This document shows positions 9,752-20,827 of a stretch of DNA of 64,000 bases, piece after piece; the stretch's first letter is position 1, and the number at the start of each line of letters is the position of its first letter. The notes below the pieces were generated by a model that saw only the letters and a list, made by a program, of their open reading frames with translations, was not told the origin of the DNA and searched no databases. The DNA is from Alphaproteobacteria bacterium. Its GTDB lineage: Bacteria > Pseudomonadota > Alphaproteobacteria > JAJUGE01. Position numbers and translations under genes: made by a program. The DNA lies in the NCBI GenBank assembly GCA_029268305.1, contig JAJUGE010000001.1, positions 62,001 to 126,000 on the forward strand, read 5' to 3'.

Positions 9752-11812
9752 ATGCCGAAGCTCAAGGTCGACGGCATCGAGATCGAGGTCCCGCCCGGCT
9801 CCACGGTATTGCAGGCGTGCGAGCTGGCCGGGAAGGAGATTCCGCGCTTCTGCTATCACGAGCGGCTCGCGATTGCGGGCAATTGCCGGATGTGCCTCGT
9901 CGAAATCAAGCCGGGGCCGCCGAAGCCCGCGGCATCCTGCGCCATGCCTGCAGGCGAGGGGATGGAGGTGTTCACCGACTCGCCGATGACGCGCAAGGCG
10001 CGCAAGGGCGTGATGGAGTTCCTCCTGATCAACCACCCCCTCGATTGTCCTATCTGCGATCAGGGCGGCGAGTGCGACCTGCAGGACCAGGCCATGGCCT
10101 ATGGCATGGACCACAGCCGCTACCACGAGAACAAGCGCGCGGTCACCGACAAGTACATGGGGCCGCTGATCAAGACGATCATGACGCGCTGCATCCATTG
10201 CACCCGCTGCATTCGTTTTGCCGACGAGGTGGCCGGCGTACCGGTGATCGGCGCGGTCGGCCGCGGCGAGCACATGGAGATCACGACGCTCGAGCGCGCG
10301 GTGAGGTCGGAACTTTCGGCGAACGTCATCGACCTGTGTCCGGTCGGCGCCCTCACGTCGGCACCCTACGCCTTCATGGCCCGGCCCTGGGAGTTGCGGA
10401 AAACCGAGACCATCGACGTGATGGACGCGCTGGGGAGCAACATCCGGGTCGATGCGCGCGGCGCCGAAGTGATGCGCGTCCTGCCGCGCATGAATGACGA
10501 CGTCAACGAAGAGTGGATTTCCGACAAGACCCGCTACGCCTGCGACGGCCTGAAACGCCAGCGTCTCGACCGACCTTACGTGCGCCGCGAAGGAAAGCTG
10601 GTGCCGGCCAACTGGGGTGAGGCCTTCCAGACGATCGCCGACCGGATCGCCGGCTTGCCGGGTGAGCGGATCGCCGCAATCGCCGGTGATCTGGCTGATT
10701 GCGAATCGATGATGGCGCTGCACGACCTGATGCATGCGCTCGGCTCGCGCAACCTCGATTGTCGACAGGATGGTGCCAGAATCGACCCGTCCTGCCGGGC
10801 CGGCTACATCTTCAACAGCGGGATCGCCGGTATCGAAGAGGCGGATGCAATCCTGCTGGTCGGCACCAATCCACGCTGGGAAGCGCCGGTGCTGAACGCG
10901 CGTATCCGCAAGCGATGGCTGAGCGGGCAGGCGCGGATCGGCGTAATCGGGCAACAGCTGGATCTCACCTACCGCTACGACTATCTCGGCGCCGGCCCGG
11001 AGACCCTGCAGGACCTGCTGGATGGCGGCCATGCATTCGCGGAAGTTCTGAAATCCGCCGAGCGGCCGATGGTCATCGTCGGCCAGGGAGCATTGCAGCG
11101 GTCCGACGGGGCGGCGGTGCTGGCGGCGGTGCGCGCGCTCGCTGAGGCCTGCGGAGCCATCGGCGAGGAGTGGAATGGGTTCAACATGCTCCATACCGCT
11201 GCGGCGCGGGTCGGCGGACTGGATCTCGGCTTTGTACCCGGTGGCGGCGGTCGGGATCTGGAAGGCATCCTTTCCGGGGCCGAGCGGGGCGAGATCGACG
11301 TGGTCTATCTGCTGGGCGCCGACGAGCTCGACATGGCGCGGCTCGGTGACGCGTTCGTCATCTACCAAGGCCATCACGGTGATGCGGGGGCACATCGGGC
11401 GGACGTGATTCTTCCCGGGGCCGCCTACACCGAGAAGGATGGAACGTACGTCAACACCGAGGGCCGGGTTCAGCTCGCGCTCCGGGCGAGTTTCCCGCCG
11501 GGCGAGGCGAGGGAGGATTGGGCGATCGTCCGGGCACTTTCCGAGGTGCTCGGGAAAACTCTGCCGTACGATACGCTGCTGGAGATGCGGAAACGTCTGA
11601 TGGAGGCCAATCCGGTTTTTGCGGAGCTCGACGAGCGGGTGCCCGCGGAATGGGGCAGCTTCGGCGTGGCGGGACAAATGTCGTCGGCGCCGTTCGAATC
11701 TCCGATCGACAACTTCTACATGACGGACCCGATTTCGCGGGCTTCGGAAACCATGGCGCGCTGCACCCTCGAGCTATTGCAATCGGCTGGGAAGACCGGC
11801 ACCCATGGTTGA
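9752..11812 (+). CDS. nuoG: NADH-quinone oxidoreductase subunit G
   Basis: The 75-kDa subunit (686 residues) of the peripheral arm. The N-terminal ferredoxin domain holds a 2Fe-2S cluster (C34, C45, C48, C63). Next come the His-ligated 4Fe-4S motif (H95 in [18 protein letters not shown] with C99, C102, C108) and a further 4Fe-4S site (C147, C150, C153 in CIHCTRC and the Cys in [10 protein letters not shown]). The C-terminal molybdopterin-oxidoreductase-like domain is degenerate, as in mitochondrial homologues. The frame is open upstream into nuoF; I chose the ATG at 9752 because of the GGAGGAAAG site just before it and the standard MPKLKVDG N-terminus. Confidence 0.97.
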   Translation: MPKLKVDGIEIEVPPGSTVLQACELAGKEIPRFCYHERLAIAGNCRMCLVEIKPGPPKPAASCAMPAGEGMEVFTDSPMTRKARKGVMEFLLINHPLDCPICDQGGECDLQDQAMAYGMDHSRYHENKRAVTDKYMGPLIKTIMTRCIHCTRCIRFADEVAGVPVIGAVGRGEHMEITTLERAVRSELSANVIDLCPVGALTSAPYAFMARPWELRKTETIDVMDALGSNIRVDARGAEVMRVLPRMNDDVNEEWISDKTRYACDGLKRQRLDRPYVRREGKLVPANWGEAFQTIADRIAGLPGERIAAIAGDLADCESMMALHDLMHALGSRNLDCRQDGARIDPSCRAGYIFNSGIAGIEEADAILLVGTNPRWEAPVLNARIRKRWLSGQARIGVIGQQLDLTYRYDYLGAGPETLQDLLDGGHAFAEVLKSAERPMVIVGQGALQRSDGAAVLAAVRALAEACGAIGEEWNGFNMLHTAAARVGGLDLGFVPGGGGRDLEGILSGAERGEIDVVYLLGADELDMARLGDAFVIYQGHHGDAGAHRADVILPGAAYTEKDGTYVNTEGRVQLALRASFPPGEAREDWAIVRALSEVLGKTLPYDTLLEMRKRLMEANPVFAELDERVPAEWGSFGVAGQMSSAPFESPIDNFYMTDPISRASETMARCTLELLQSAGKTGTHG

Positions 11813-12827
11813 TTTCTGGGCAAGTTACGCGTGGCCGACGGCGAAGATCGTCCTTTACATCATCGCAATCGTCGTTCCCCTCCTTCTGGCGATCGCCTAC
11901 CTCACCTACGCTGAGCGGAAGGTGATCGCCGCGATGCAGATGCGGAAGGGGCCGAACGTTGTCGGTCCGTTCGGTCTGCTGCAGCCGATCGCCGACGGCC
12001 TCAAGCTGCTGCTGAAGGAGACGATCATTCCGGCCGGCGCGAATCGGGTCGTGTTCGTGCTGGCGCCGATGATCACCTTCATTCTGGCGCTGGTCGCGTG
12101 GGCGGTGATTCCGTTCGGGCCGGGCGTTGTGCTCGCCGACATCAATGTCGGGATACTTTATCTGTTCGCGATCTCGTCGCTCGGGGTCTACGGCATCATC
12201 ATGGCGGGGTGGGCGAGCAATTCCCGCTACGCTTTCCTAGGTGCCCTGCGATCGGCGGCGCAGATGGTCTCGTACGAAGTCTCGATCGGCTTCGTGATCA
12301 TCACGGTGCTCCTCTGCGTAGGGTCCTTGAATCTGAGCGACATCGTCCTGGCGCAGCAGAACATCTGGTTCGCGATACCGCTTCTGCCGATGTTCGTCGT
12401 CTTCTTCATTTCCGGGCTGGCCGAGACGAATCGGGCTCCCTTCGACCTGCCGGAAGCCGAAGCCGAGTTGGTGTCCGGCTACAACGTCGAATACTCGTCG
12501 ATGGCGTTCGCGCTGTTCTTCCTTGGCGAATACGCGAACATGATCCTGATGAGCGCGATGACGTCCATCCTCTTCCTGGGAGGCTGGCTGCCGCCGGTGG
12601 ATGTGGCGCCGCTGAACTGGATCCCGGGCCCGGTCTGGTTCGCATTGAAGATCGCCGCCTGCCTCTTCGTCTTTCTCTGGGTGCGCGCGACCTTCCCGCG
12701 CTACCGATACGACCAGCTCATGCGGCTCGGCTGGAAAGTGTTTCTGCCGTTGTCGCTCGCATGGGTGATCATTACCGCGGGCGTGCTGGTCGCGATGGAC
12801 TGGCTGCCGGATACGATTGCCGGCTGA
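11805..12827 (+). CDS. nuoH: NADH-quinone oxidoreductase subunit H
   Basis: Membrane subunit (340 residues, ND1 homologue) that anchors the peripheral arm and forms the entrance of the quinone channel and the start of the proton path. About eight hydrophobic helices can be traced. The conserved loops [20 protein letters not shown] and [19 protein letters not shown], with its acidic residues, are intact. It overlaps nuoG by eight bases and is followed by nuoI after 23 bases. Confidence 0.98.
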   Translation: MVDFWASYAWPTAKIVLYIIAIVVPLLLAIAYLTYAERKVIAAMQMRKGPNVVGPFGLLQPIADGLKLLLKETIIPAGANRVVFVLAPMITFILALVAWAVIPFGPGVVLADINVGILYLFAISSLGVYGIIMAGWASNSRYAFLGALRSAAQMVSYEVSIGFVIITVLLCVGSLNLSDIVLAQQNIWFAIPLLPMFVVFFISGLAETNRAPFDLPEAEAELVSGYNVEYSSMAFALFFLGEYANMILMSAMTSILFLGGWLPPVDVAPLNWIPGPVWFALKIAACLFVFLWVRATFPRYRYDQLMRLGWKVFLPLSLAWVIITAGVLVAMDWLPDTIAG

Positions 12828-12850
12828 CGCCGCAGGAGCTTGCAAGTCTC

Positions 12851-13339
12851 ATGGCATACTTGGACCGAAGCGTTCGCAGCTTTCTCCTGTCGGAGTTGTT
12901 GTCGGGCATGTGGCTGACCTTCCGCTACATGTTCCGGCCGAAGGTGACGCTGAACTACCCGTACGAGAAGAGCCCGATCAGCCCCCGCTTCAGGGGCGAG
13001 CATGCGCTTCGCCGATATCCCAACGGCGAGGAGCGGTGCATCGCGTGCAAGCTCTGCGAGGCGGTCTGCCCCGCGCTCGCGATCACGATCGAGGCCGAGC
13101 CGCGGGCCGACGGAAGTCGCCGCACGACGCGCTACGACATCGACATGACGAAGTGCATCTACTGCGGCTTCTGTCAGGAAGCCTGTCCGGTCGATGCGAT
13201 CGTCGAGGGACCGAACTTCGAGTTCGCTACCGAGACGCGCGAGGAGCTGCTCTATGACAAGCAGAAGCTGCTCGCGAATGGCGATCGCTGGGAAGCGGCC
13301 ATCGCTGAGAACCTTGCACTCGACGCGCCCTATCGCTAA
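12851..13339 (+). CDS. nuoI: NADH-quinone oxidoreductase subunit I (8Fe ferredoxin type)
   Basis: The TYKY-type subunit (162 residues) that carries clusters N6a and N6b between NuoG and NuoB. Two ferredoxin motifs are complete: C63, C66, C69, C73 ([12 protein letters not shown]) and C102, C105, C108, C112 ([12 protein letters not shown]). The frame runs open well upstream inside nuoH; the ATG at 12851 gives the standard N-terminus [13 protein letters not shown] and normal length. An 86-base gap to nuoJ follows, the largest inside the operon. Confidence 0.97.
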   Translation: MAYLDRSVRSFLLSELLSGMWLTFRYMFRPKVTLNYPYEKSPISPRFRGEHALRRYPNGEERCIACKLCEAVCPALAITIEAEPRADGSRRTTRYDIDMTKCIYCGFCQEACPVDAIVEGPNFEFATETREELLYDKQKLLANGDRWEAAIAENLALDAPYR

Positions 13340-13425
13340 ACCCGGCGCTTACGGTCACCCAGAAGAGCAGAGGACGAAGCCGGCGAGCCTGCATGAGCAG
13401 GGCGAGCGGCCGGTCGGGGGAATAG

Positions 13426-14040
13426 ATGATCATTCATTCCTTGACGTTCTATATGTTTGCCGCTGTCGCGGTGGCGTCGGGAGTGATGGTCATTTCGGCC
13501 CGGAATCCGGTCCACTCGGTGCTGTTTCTGATCCTCGCATTCTTCAATTCCGCCGCGCTTTTCGTGCTAATGGGCGCGGAGTTCCTGGCGATGGTGCTGG
13601 TCGTGGTCTACGTCGGCGCCGTCGCCGTCCTGTTCCTTTTCGTCGTGATGATGCTCGACATCAATTTTCGCGAGATGCGGCACGGTGCTCTGCAGTATCT
13701 GCCAATCGGCGGCCTCGTCGGCATCGTTCTGCTGGCGGAGCTGGTTCTCGTCTTCGGCAGTTGGGCCGTGGCACCGGAAGCCGCTGACGTCGCGACGATT
13801 CCGACGCCCGATCCCACTGTCGTCACGAACACCCATGCGCTCGGGTCGGTGCTCTATACCCGTTTCGTGTACCTGTTTCAGGCGGCCGGGATGATTCTGC
13901 TGGTCGCGATGGTCGGGGCGATCGTCCTGACGCTGCGCCAGCGCGACGGGCTGCGCAGGCAGTCGATCGCCGAGCAGAATGCGCGCCGCAAGTCCGACAC
14001 GATCGAGGTCGTGAAAGTACCGAGCCGGGGAGGCGTGTGA
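13426..14040 (+). CDS. nuoJ: NADH-quinone oxidoreductase subunit J
   Basis: Membrane-arm subunit (204 residues, ND6 homologue) with five predicted transmembrane helices. The helix-3 region [20 protein letters not shown], which carries the pi-bulge and acidic residue important for coupling, and FVVMMLDI after it are conserved. The C-terminal 30 residues are basic and soluble. The ribosome site is a weak GGGGG stretch before the ATG at 13426. The stop codon overlaps the nuoK start. Confidence 0.96.
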   Translation: MIIHSLTFYMFAAVAVASGVMVISARNPVHSVLFLILAFFNSAALFVLMGAEFLAMVLVVVYVGAVAVLFLFVVMMLDINFREMRHGALQYLPIGGLVGIVLLAELVLVFGSWAVAPEAADVATIPTPDPTVVTNTHALGSVLYTRFVYLFQAAGMILLVAMVGAIVLTLRQRDGLRRQSIAEQNARRKSDTIEVVKVPSRGGV

Positions 14041-14348
14041 TGGCAATCGGTCTCGCCCATTACCTCACCGTCGCTGCCATCCTGTTCACGCTCGGCATCT
14101 TCGGAATCTTCCTCAACCGGAAGAACGTGATCATCATCCTGATGTCGATCGAGCTCATGCTGCTCGCGGTGAACATCAACCTCGTGGCCTTCTCCACCCA
14201 ACTCGGCGACCTCGTCGGCCAGGTCTTCGCCATGTTCGTGCTCACCGTCGCGGCTGCCGAGGCCGCGATCGGACTGGCCATCCTAGTCGTCTATTTCCGC
14301 AACCGCGGCACGATCGCGGTGGACCAGATAAACCTGATGAAGGGCTGA
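14040..14348 (+). CDS. nuoK: NADH-quinone oxidoreductase subunit K
   Basis: Small antiporter-related membrane subunit (102 residues, ND4L homologue) with three transmembrane helices. The two buried glutamates of helices 2 and 3 are visible in [11 protein letters not shown] and [11 protein letters not shown]. The ATG at 14040 gives the standard 102-residue length and [10 protein letters not shown]-terminus; a GTG one codon upstream (14037) is possible but unneeded. Start and the nuoJ stop share a base (TGATG). Confidence 0.97.
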   Translation: MAIGLAHYLTVAAILFTLGIFGIFLNRKNVIIILMSIELMLLAVNINLVAFSTQLGDLVGQVFAMFVLTVAAAEAAIGLAILVVYFRNRGTIAVDQINLMKG

Positions 14349-14354
14349 CGCGGA

Positions 14355-16286
14355 ATGTACGCCGCTGCCGTGTTCCTGCCGCTTCTGGCGGCGACGATTG
14401 CCGGTTTGTTCGGCCGCCAGATTGGGGATCGGGGCGCCCAGCTGGTCACCTGCAGCGCGATCTGCGTGTCCGCACTGCTGTCCGTCATCATCTTCGTCGA
14501 GGTCGCGCTCGGGGGCGAGGCGCGTCAGATCGAGCTGTTCGAGTGGATCCGCTCAGGTACGTTCGAGGCGAGTTGGGCCCTCCGCTTCGACACGCTCAGC
14601 GCGGTGATGCTGATCGTCGTCACCTTCGTCTCGGCGGCCGTGCACATCTACTCGATCGGCTACATGCACCACGATCCGCATGTGCCGCGCTTCATGGCCT
14701 ATCTCAGCCTTTTCACGTTTTCGATGCTGATGCTGGTGACGGCCGACAATCTGCTTCAACTGTTCTTCGGCTGGGAAGGCGTCGGACTCTGCTCGTATCT
14801 GCTGATCGGTTTCTGGTTCGACCGGCCATCGGCCAACGCCGCCGCTATCAAGGCGTTCATCGTGAACCGGGTCGGTGACTTCGGCTTCGCGCTCGGCATT
14901 CTGTCGGTGTACTTCATCTTCGACTCGATCGTGTTCGACACGATCTTCGCCGCCGCACCCCAGCATGCCGGAACGGTGATGTCGTTCCTCGACCTGGACC
15001 TGCCGGCACTCGAGATCGCCTGTTTCCTGCTGTTCATCGGTGCGATGGGGAAGTCCGCCCAGCTCGGTCTGCACACCTGGCTGCCGGACGCGATGGAAGG
15101 GCCCACGCCGGTGTCGGCGCTGATCCATGCCGCCACCATGGTGACGGCTGGCGTGTTCATGGTGGCGCGGCTGTCACCGCTGTTCGAGTACGCACCGGGG
15201 ACGCTCGGCTTCGTCGCCTTCATCGGCGCGACCACCGCGTTCTTTGCAGCGACTGTGGGCCTCGTGCAGAACGACATCAAGCGCGTGATCGCCTATTCGA
15301 CCTGTAGCCAGCTCGGCTACATGTTTTTCGCTGCAGGCGTTTCGGCATATCCGGCCGCGATTTTTCACCTGATGACGCACGCGTTCTTCAAGGCGCTGCT
15401 GTTTCTCGGAGCCGGATCCGTGATCCACGCGATGTCCGACGAGCAGGACATGCAAAAGATGGGCGGCATCTGGCGCATGATCCCGGTGACCTATGTGCTG
15501 ATGTGGATCGGCAGCCTCGCGCTTGCCGGCATCCCGATCTTCGCCGGCTACTACTCCAAGGACATGATCCTCGAGTCCGCCTGGGGGGCCCACACCGGCA
15601 TCGGTGACTATGCCTTCTGGATGGGCATCGCGGCTGCCGTGATGACCGCCTTCTATTCCTGGCGCCTGATCTTCATGACCTTCCACGGGCAGCCGCGCGC
15701 GAGCGAGATCGTCATGGCGCACGTGCACGAATCGCCGCCGGTGATGATCGGTCCGTTGGTTTTCCTGGCGATCGGCGCCGTCTTCGCCGGCCTGGTCGGC
15801 TACGAGGCATTCGTCGGCGACGGGATGCACAGGTTTTGGGGCGACTCGATCCTGATCCTCCCGGAGCACCGGGCCATGGAAGCGGCGCACCACGCCCCGG
15901 CCTGGGTCAAGCTGCTGCCCCTGGTGATGGGAGTCACCGGCATCGCGCTCGCGTGGCTGTTCTATATGGCCGCGCCGGGCCTGCCGGGGCGTCTCGCGGG
16001 CAGCCTCAAGCCCCTCTATCTGTTCCTGCTCAACAAGTGGTACTTCGACGAGCTCTACGACCGGATCTTCGTTCGCCCTGCATTCGCGCTCGGACGCGGG
16101 CTATGGAAGGGGGGCGACGGGGCCATCATCGACGGTCTGGGACCGGACGGCCTCGCCGCCACCACTCGCCGCATCGCGGTGCAGACGAGCAGGCTGCAGA
16201 GCGGATATGTCTATCACTATGCCTTCGCCATGCTGATCGGGGTCGTGATGCTGATTTCCTGGTACCTCTACCGGCAGGGAATGTAG
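14355..16286 (+). CDS. nuoL: NADH-quinone oxidoreductase subunit L
   Basis: The distal antiporter-like membrane subunit (643 residues, ND5 homologue) that pumps protons and carries the long lateral helix at its C-terminus. The N-terminal region has the conserved [18 protein letters not shown], and the antiporter core includes [36 protein letters not shown] and the [20 protein letters not shown] block with its proton-path lysine. It begins six bases after nuoK and ends six bases before nuoM. Confidence 0.98.
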   Translation: MYAAAVFLPLLAATIAGLFGRQIGDRGAQLVTCSAICVSALLSVIIFVEVALGGEARQIELFEWIRSGTFEASWALRFDTLSAVMLIVVTFVSAAVHIYSIGYMHHDPHVPRFMAYLSLFTFSMLMLVTADNLLQLFFGWEGVGLCSYLLIGFWFDRPSANAAAIKAFIVNRVGDFGFALGILSVYFIFDSIVFDTIFAAAPQHAGTVMSFLDLDLPALEIACFLLFIGAMGKSAQLGLHTWLPDAMEGPTPVSALIHAATMVTAGVFMVARLSPLFEYAPGTLGFVAFIGATTAFFAATVGLVQNDIKRVIAYSTCSQLGYMFFAAGVSAYPAAIFHLMTHAFFKALLFLGAGSVIHAMSDEQDMQKMGGIWRMIPVTYVLMWIGSLALAGIPIFAGYYSKDMILESAWGAHTGIGDYAFWMGIAAAVMTAFYSWRLIFMTFHGQPRASEIVMAHVHESPPVMIGPLVFLAIGAVFAGLVGYEAFVGDGMHRFWGDSILILPEHRAMEAAHHAPAWVKLLPLVMGVTGIALAWLFYMAAPGLPGRLAGSLKPLYLFLLNKWYFDELYDRIFVRPAFALGRGLWKGGDGAIIDGLGPDGLAATTRRIAVQTSRLQSGYVYHYAFAMLIGVVMLISWYLYRQGM

Positions 16287-16292
16287 CGCATC

Positions 16293-17816
16293 ATGGGCTT
16301 TCCGATCCTTTCGCTGACGACGTTCCTTCCGCTGGTCGGCGCTCTTCTGATCATCGTCTTCGCACGCGGTGACGATGACGCGGTCGTGGCGCGCAATGCC
16401 CGCGGCACGGCGCTCTGGACCTCGCTCGTCACTTTCCTGCTGTCGCTCCTGATCTGGGTCGGTTTCGATCCGGCCGATCCCGGCTTCCAGATGGTCGAGC
16501 GGGTGGAGCTCTTTCCCGCCTTCAGCATGACCTATCAGATGGGCGTGGACGGCATTTCGATCTTCTTCGTGCTGCTGTCGACGTTCCTTACGCCGCTCTG
16601 CATCCTGTCTAGCTGGGGCGCGGTCGAGACGCGGGTGAAGGAGTACATGATCTCCTTCCTCGTCCTAGAGACGCTGATGGTCGGCATGTTCTGTGCCCTC
16701 GATCTCGTCCTCTTCTACGTCTTCTTCGAGGGCGTGCTGATCCCGATGTTCCTGATCATCGGCGTGTGGGGCGGCGCGCGGCGTGTCTACGCGGCCTTCA
16801 AGTTCTTCCTCTACACGTTGACCGGCTCGGTTCTGATGCTGCTGGCGATCCTCGCCATGTACTTCACCAGCGGCACGACCGACCTAATCGCGAACCTCGG
16901 CTACGGCTTTCCGGCTGCCATGCAGACCTGGCTCTGGCTCGCGTTCTTCGCGTCGTTCGCCGTGAAGGTGCCGATGTGGCCGGTCCACACCTGGCTGCCG
17001 GACGCGCACGTCGAGGCCCCGACGGCAGGGTCGGTAATCCTCGCCGGCGTCCTCCTGAAGATGGGCGGCTACGGCTTCCTCCGGTTCTCGCTGCCGATGT
17101 TCCCGGAAGCGTCGGAGATGTTCGCGCCGCTGGTGTTCGCGCTCTCGGTCGTGGCGATCATCTACACCTCGCTGGTAGCGCTCGCCCAGGAGGACATGAA
17201 GAAGCTGATCGCCTATTCATCGGTCGCGCACATGGGTTTCGTCACCATCGGCATCTTTACCCGGACGCAGCAGGGCATCGAAGGCGCCATCTTCCAGATG
17301 CTGAGCCACGGCATCGTGTCCGGTGCGTTGTTTCTCTGCGTCGGCGTTGTCTACGACCGGATGCACACCCGCGAGATCGCACGCTACGGCGGACTGGTCC
17401 ACCGGATGCCGAAGTATGCGTTTGTGTTCATGGTATTCACGCTCGGCGCGGTCGGGCTGCCGGGGACAAGCGGCTTCGTCGGAGAGTTTCTGACACTGGT
17501 CGGTGCCTTCCTCGTGAACACCTGGCTCGCCTTCTTCGCCGCCACGGGTCTCATCCTCGGCGCGATGTACATGCTGTACCTGTATCGCCGCGTGATCTTC
17601 GGCAAGCTGGTGCATGAGGACCTGAAGGGGATCACCGACCTCAATTGGCGTGAAGCGGCGATCATGGCGCCACTCGTGCTCATGGTCCTCTGGATGGGAA
17701 TCAATCCGGGCGTCTTCCTCGACTCGATCTCAGGCTCGGTGGCGCATCTGCTCGACGGGCAGCCCATCAGGGCGGCCGCAGATGGCGCCACGGTCCTACA
17801 GGCGGCGCAGAGATGA
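16293..17816 (+). CDS. nuoM: NADH-quinone oxidoreductase subunit M
   Basis: Antiporter-like proton-pumping subunit (507 residues, ND4 homologue). Family blocks include [40 protein letters not shown] with the key Glu of helix 5, [20 protein letters not shown] with Lys of helix 7, and [20 protein letters not shown]. Around fourteen hydrophobic helices can be counted. The last four bases overlap the start of nuoN. Confidence 0.98.
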   Translation: MGFPILSLTTFLPLVGALLIIVFARGDDDAVVARNARGTALWTSLVTFLLSLLIWVGFDPADPGFQMVERVELFPAFSMTYQMGVDGISIFFVLLSTFLTPLCILSSWGAVETRVKEYMISFLVLETLMVGMFCALDLVLFYVFFEGVLIPMFLIIGVWGGARRVYAAFKFFLYTLTGSVLMLLAILAMYFTSGTTDLIANLGYGFPAAMQTWLWLAFFASFAVKVPMWPVHTWLPDAHVEAPTAGSVILAGVLLKMGGYGFLRFSLPMFPEASEMFAPLVFALSVVAIIYTSLVALAQEDMKKLIAYSSVAHMGFVTIGIFTRTQQGIEGAIFQMLSHGIVSGALFLCVGVVYDRMHTREIARYGGLVHRMPKYAFVFMVFTLGAVGLPGTSGFVGEFLTLVGAFLVNTWLAFFAATGLILGAMYMLYLYRRVIFGKLVHEDLKGITDLNWREAAIMAPLVLMVLWMGINPGVFLDSISGSVAHLLDGQPIRAAADGATVLQAAQR

Positions 17817-19279
17817 ACCCGATGCCTGCGAGCGAAGCGATGGTCTTCTCACCGGCCGTGCCGGAAATCTTTCTCGCCTGTGCGGCGATGGCCCTTCTCA
17901 TGATCGGCGTGTTCCGTCGATCGGACGAGAGCCGCACACTCTCCACGCTCTCGGTGGCGACACTCGCCATCGCGTTCGTGCTGGTGGTGATCTTCGGCCG
18001 CGAGCCGGCGCGCGCCTTCGAAGGCTTGTTCATTGTCGACCAGTTCGCCGTGTTCATGAAGGCGTTGGTTCTGATCGGTTCGGCATCCGCGATCGTGTTG
18101 GCGGTGCGGTTCAACGCAAACGAGGGGCTCGACCGGTTCGAATACCCTGTGATCGTCGTGCTGGCGACGCTCGGCATGATGATGATGATTTCGGCGAACG
18201 ACTTCATCGCCCTCTATCTCGGCCTCGAGCTGCAGAGCCTGTCGCTCTATGTGCTCGCCGCCTTCCGCAGGGACTCCGTCCGGTCGACCGAAGCCGGACT
18301 CAAATACTTCGTGCTCGGGGCACTGTCGTCCGGCTTGTTGCTTTACGGCGCGTCGCTGATCTACGGCTTTGCCGGCTCGACGGGCTTTGACGCGCTCGCG
18401 CGGGTGCTGGCTGCGGGCGCGCCGGAGAGCACCTGGATCGGCGTGGTTTTCGGCCTCGTCTTCGTCAGCGCGGGACTGGCGTTCAAGGTTTCGGCGGTGC
18501 CGTTTCACATGTGGACCCCCGACGTCTACGAGGGGGCGCCGACCCCTGTTACCGCCTTTTTCGCCGTCGCTCCGAAGGTCGCCGCGGTCGCGCTGTTCCT
18601 GCGGGTATTGACCGGACCGTTCGGGCCGCTCGTCGCCGACTGGCAGCAGGTGATCGTCGTCATCTCGGTGGGATCGATGCTGATCGGCGCCTTCGCCGCG
18701 ATCGTACAGACGAACATAAAGCGGCTGATGGCCTACAGCTCGATCGGGCACGTCGGCTATGCCTTCGTCGGGCTCGCCGCCGGCACCGAAGCCGGTGTGC
18801 GGGGCGTGCTGATCTACATGGCCATATATCTGTTCATGAACCTCGGGACGTTCGCCTGCATCCTCTGCATGCGGCAGAACGGCCGCATGGTCGAAGATAT
18901 CGAAGATCTCGCTGGCCTGTCGAAGACGCACCCGATGGTAGCGGCGGCGATGGGCACCTTCATGTTCTCCATGGCGGGCATTCCCCCGCTCGCCGGCTTC
19001 TTCGGGAAGGTCTATGTCTTCCTGCCGGCGATTGAGGCGGGGCTGGTGACCCTCGCGGTAATCGGCGTTCTGACGAGCGTCGTGAGCTGCTTCTACTACC
19101 TCCGCATCGTCAAGATCATGTACTTCGACGAAGTGGTCGAGCCGTTCGATCGCCCGATCGGGCGTGAGGTGGGGGCGATTCTCTGGGCCACGGGTCTCGT
19201 CATCCTTCTGTTCATCGTCTACCCGGCGCCGATTCTCGCGCCGGCCACCACGGCGGCGGCCTCGCTCTTCGGAGGATGA
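17813..19279 (+). CDS. nuoN: NADH-quinone oxidoreductase subunit N
   Basis: The third antiporter-like subunit of complex I (488 residues, ND2 homologue), in the middle of the membrane arm. Recognisable blocks are [20 protein letters not shown] with the helix-5 Glu, [20 protein letters not shown] and [18 protein letters not shown]. The first methionine at 17813 overlaps nuoM (ATGA), and a second one five bases on lies out of frame. It closes the nuo genes but not the transcription unit: birA starts inside its stop codon. Confidence 0.97.
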   Translation: MNPMPASEAMVFSPAVPEIFLACAAMALLMIGVFRRSDESRTLSTLSVATLAIAFVLVVIFGREPARAFEGLFIVDQFAVFMKALVLIGSASAIVLAVRFNANEGLDRFEYPVIVVLATLGMMMMISANDFIALYLGLELQSLSLYVLAAFRRDSVRSTEAGLKYFVLGALSSGLLLYGASLIYGFAGSTGFDALARVLAAGAPESTWIGVVFGLVFVSAGLAFKVSAVPFHMWTPDVYEGAPTPVTAFFAVAPKVAAVALFLRVLTGPFGPLVADWQQVIVVISVGSMLIGAFAAIVQTNIKRLMAYSSIGHVGYAFVGLAAGTEAGVRGVLIYMAIYLFMNLGTFACILCMRQNGRMVEDIEDLAGLSKTHPMVAAAMGTFMFSMAGIPPLAGFFGKVYVFLPAIEAGLVTLAVIGVLTSVVSCFYYLRIVKIMYFDEVVEPFDRPIGREVGAILWATGLVILLFIVYPAPILAPATTAAASLFGG

Positions 19280-20040
19280 TGCAGGAGCCCACGCTGCCGC
19301 AGGGGTACAGCCTTGCAGCTTTCGACACGCTCGACAGCACCAATTCGGAGCTGAAGCGGCGCGTCGCCCAGGGTGAGGCACCCGATCGACTGGTGGTCTG
19401 GGCGATCGAGCAGACGAAAGGGCGTGGACGGCGCGGCCGGTCCTGGAGCGGTCCGGCCGGTAACCTCATGTGCTCGATCCTGCTGCGCCCGAACTGTAGT
19501 CTGCCGTCCGCGGCCCAGCTCGGGTTCGTCGCTGCCCTGGCGGTGCTTGACACGGTTCGCCCGCTGCTTCCCGGTCGACAGGACATCGCGCTCAAATGGC
19601 CGAACGACGTGCTTGTCGGTGGTCGGAAGGTCTCTGGTATTCTTCTGGAGGCAGGCGGTTGGATGCCGGGGGCGCCTGGCTGGGTCGTCGTCGGCACCGG
19701 GATCAATCTCATGCATCATCCGGGCGACACCGAGTGGCCCGCGACGGACGTGCGGACCGAAGGAGGTCGCGCCGCCACTGCCGTGCAGGCGCTTGAGGCG
19801 TACTGCGGGGCATTCGAGCGCTGGAGCGCATGCTGGTCCCGGGACGGTTTCGAGCCGATTCGCCAGGAGTGGATGAGGAACGCCTACGGCCTCGGCGACC
19901 CGATAGTGGCTCGAGTGGAAGCCGGCACGATCACGGGCCGAATGCTCGGGATCGATCCGGACGGTTCGCTTGTTCTGGAGTCGGACGCCGGCACGGAGTG
20001 TCGTCTCGCGGCGGCCGACATTCTCCCGGCGGAGGGTTGA
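19276..20040 (+). CDS. birA: Biotin--[acetyl-CoA-carboxylase] ligase, class I
   Basis: Activates biotin with ATP and attaches it to the biotin carrier protein; its partner here is probably AccB, encoded at 33.6 kb. The 254-residue protein lacks an N-terminal helix-turn-helix, so it is a pure ligase and not a repressor. The active-site motif GRGRRGRSW and the block [19 protein letters not shown] are present, with a complete C-terminal SH3-like domain ([13 protein letters not shown]). The start overlaps the nuoN stop (ATGA). Linkage of birA to the end of nuo is common in alphaproteobacteria. Confidence 0.95.
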   Translation: MMQEPTLPQGYSLAAFDTLDSTNSELKRRVAQGEAPDRLVVWAIEQTKGRGRRGRSWSGPAGNLMCSILLRPNCSLPSAAQLGFVAALAVLDTVRPLLPGRQDIALKWPNDVLVGGRKVSGILLEAGGWMPGAPGWVVVGTGINLMHHPGDTEWPATDVRTEGGRAATAVQALEAYCGAFERWSACWSRDGFEPIRQEWMRNAYGLGDPIVARVEAGTITGRMLGIDPDGSLVLESDAGTECRLAAADILPAEG

Positions 20041-20053
20041 GGAGAGCTCGCCC

Positions 20054-20827
20054 ATGCTTCTCGCGATCGATGCAGGCAACACCAACGTGGTGTTCGCCGT
20101 CTATGAGGGCGAAGAACAGCGCGGCATCTGGCGAAGCGCCAACGATCCGCATCGCACCGCCGACGAACACGCCGTCTGGCTGATGAGCCTGATGGCGTTG
20201 CAGGGGATCGGGCGAGAGCAGATCAAGGCGGCGATCATCGCGACGGTCGTTCCGGCTTCGCTCTTCAACCTGATCACGCTGTGCAGACGCTACTTCGAGT
20301 GCGAGCCGCTCGTGGTGGGGGATGCGAACGTGAACCTCGGAATCCGCGTCCTTACCGACAAGCCGGATGAAGTCGGTGCAGACCGGCTCGTCAATGCTTT
20401 GGCGGGATACGCTGCTTATGGTGGTCCGCTCGTCATCATCGATTTCGGCACCGCGACGACCTTCGACGTGATCGACGGAGACGGCAATTACCTCGGAGGA
20501 GTCATCGCGCCCGGCGCGAACCTCTCGTTGGAGGCCCTCCACATGGCGGCCGCGAAGCTGCCCCTGGTGGCCATCCGGCACCCGGACGGCCCAGTGGTCG
20601 GTCGCAACACGGTTGCTGCGATGCAATCGGGAATCTTCTGGGGCTATGTCGGGCTGATCGAGGGCCTGATCGAACGGATCAGGCGGGAACAGGGACCGGA
20701 ACTTCGGGTGATCGCGACGGGAGGGTTGGCGACCCTGTTTGCCGGCGCGACGCCCATCATTGAGAGTATAGACAAGGATCTGACATTGCGGGGACTCCTA
20801 GAAGTGCATCGGCGCAACACCGGATGA
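20054..20827 (+). CDS. coaX: Type III pantothenate kinase
   Basis: Catalyses the first step of coenzyme A synthesis, phosphorylating pantothenate. The 257-residue product has the actin-like ATPase fold motifs LAIDAGNTNVVFAVYEG (phosphate 1), GADRLVNALAGY, and DFGTATTFDVID (phosphate 2 with catalytic Asp). The frame extends upstream inside birA; the ATG at 20054, preceded by GGAGAGCTCG, yields the expected N-terminus. It overlaps the following RNase J gene by four bases (ATGA). Confidence 0.95.
   Translation: MLLAIDAGNTNVVFAVYEGEEQRGIWRSANDPHRTADEHAVWLMSLMALQGIGREQIKAAIIATVVPASLFNLITLCRRYFECEPLVVGDANVNLGIRVLTDKPDEVGADRLVNALAGYAAYGGPLVIIDFGTATTFDVIDGDGNYLGGVIAPGANLSLEALHMAAAKLPLVAIRHPDGPVVGRNTVAAMQSGIFWGYVGLIEGLIERIRREQGPELRVIATGGLATLFAGATPIIESIDKDLTLRGLLEVHRRNTG

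Noticed and set aside
9743-11677. Long open frame of 644 codons on the minus strand opposite nuoG
   Set aside because: The plus-strand NuoG has all cluster ligands. The antisense frame has no recognisable motif and is the expected by-product of high G+C codon use.
17849-19381. Open frame of 510 codons on the minus strand opposite nuoN
   Set aside because: The product is rich in His, Asp, Arg and Gln with no fold signature, typical of the antisense reading of a membrane-protein gene.
19276-20040. BirA as a biotin-operon repressor
   Set aside because: The protein starts directly with the ligase domain; there is no N-terminal helix-turn-helix.
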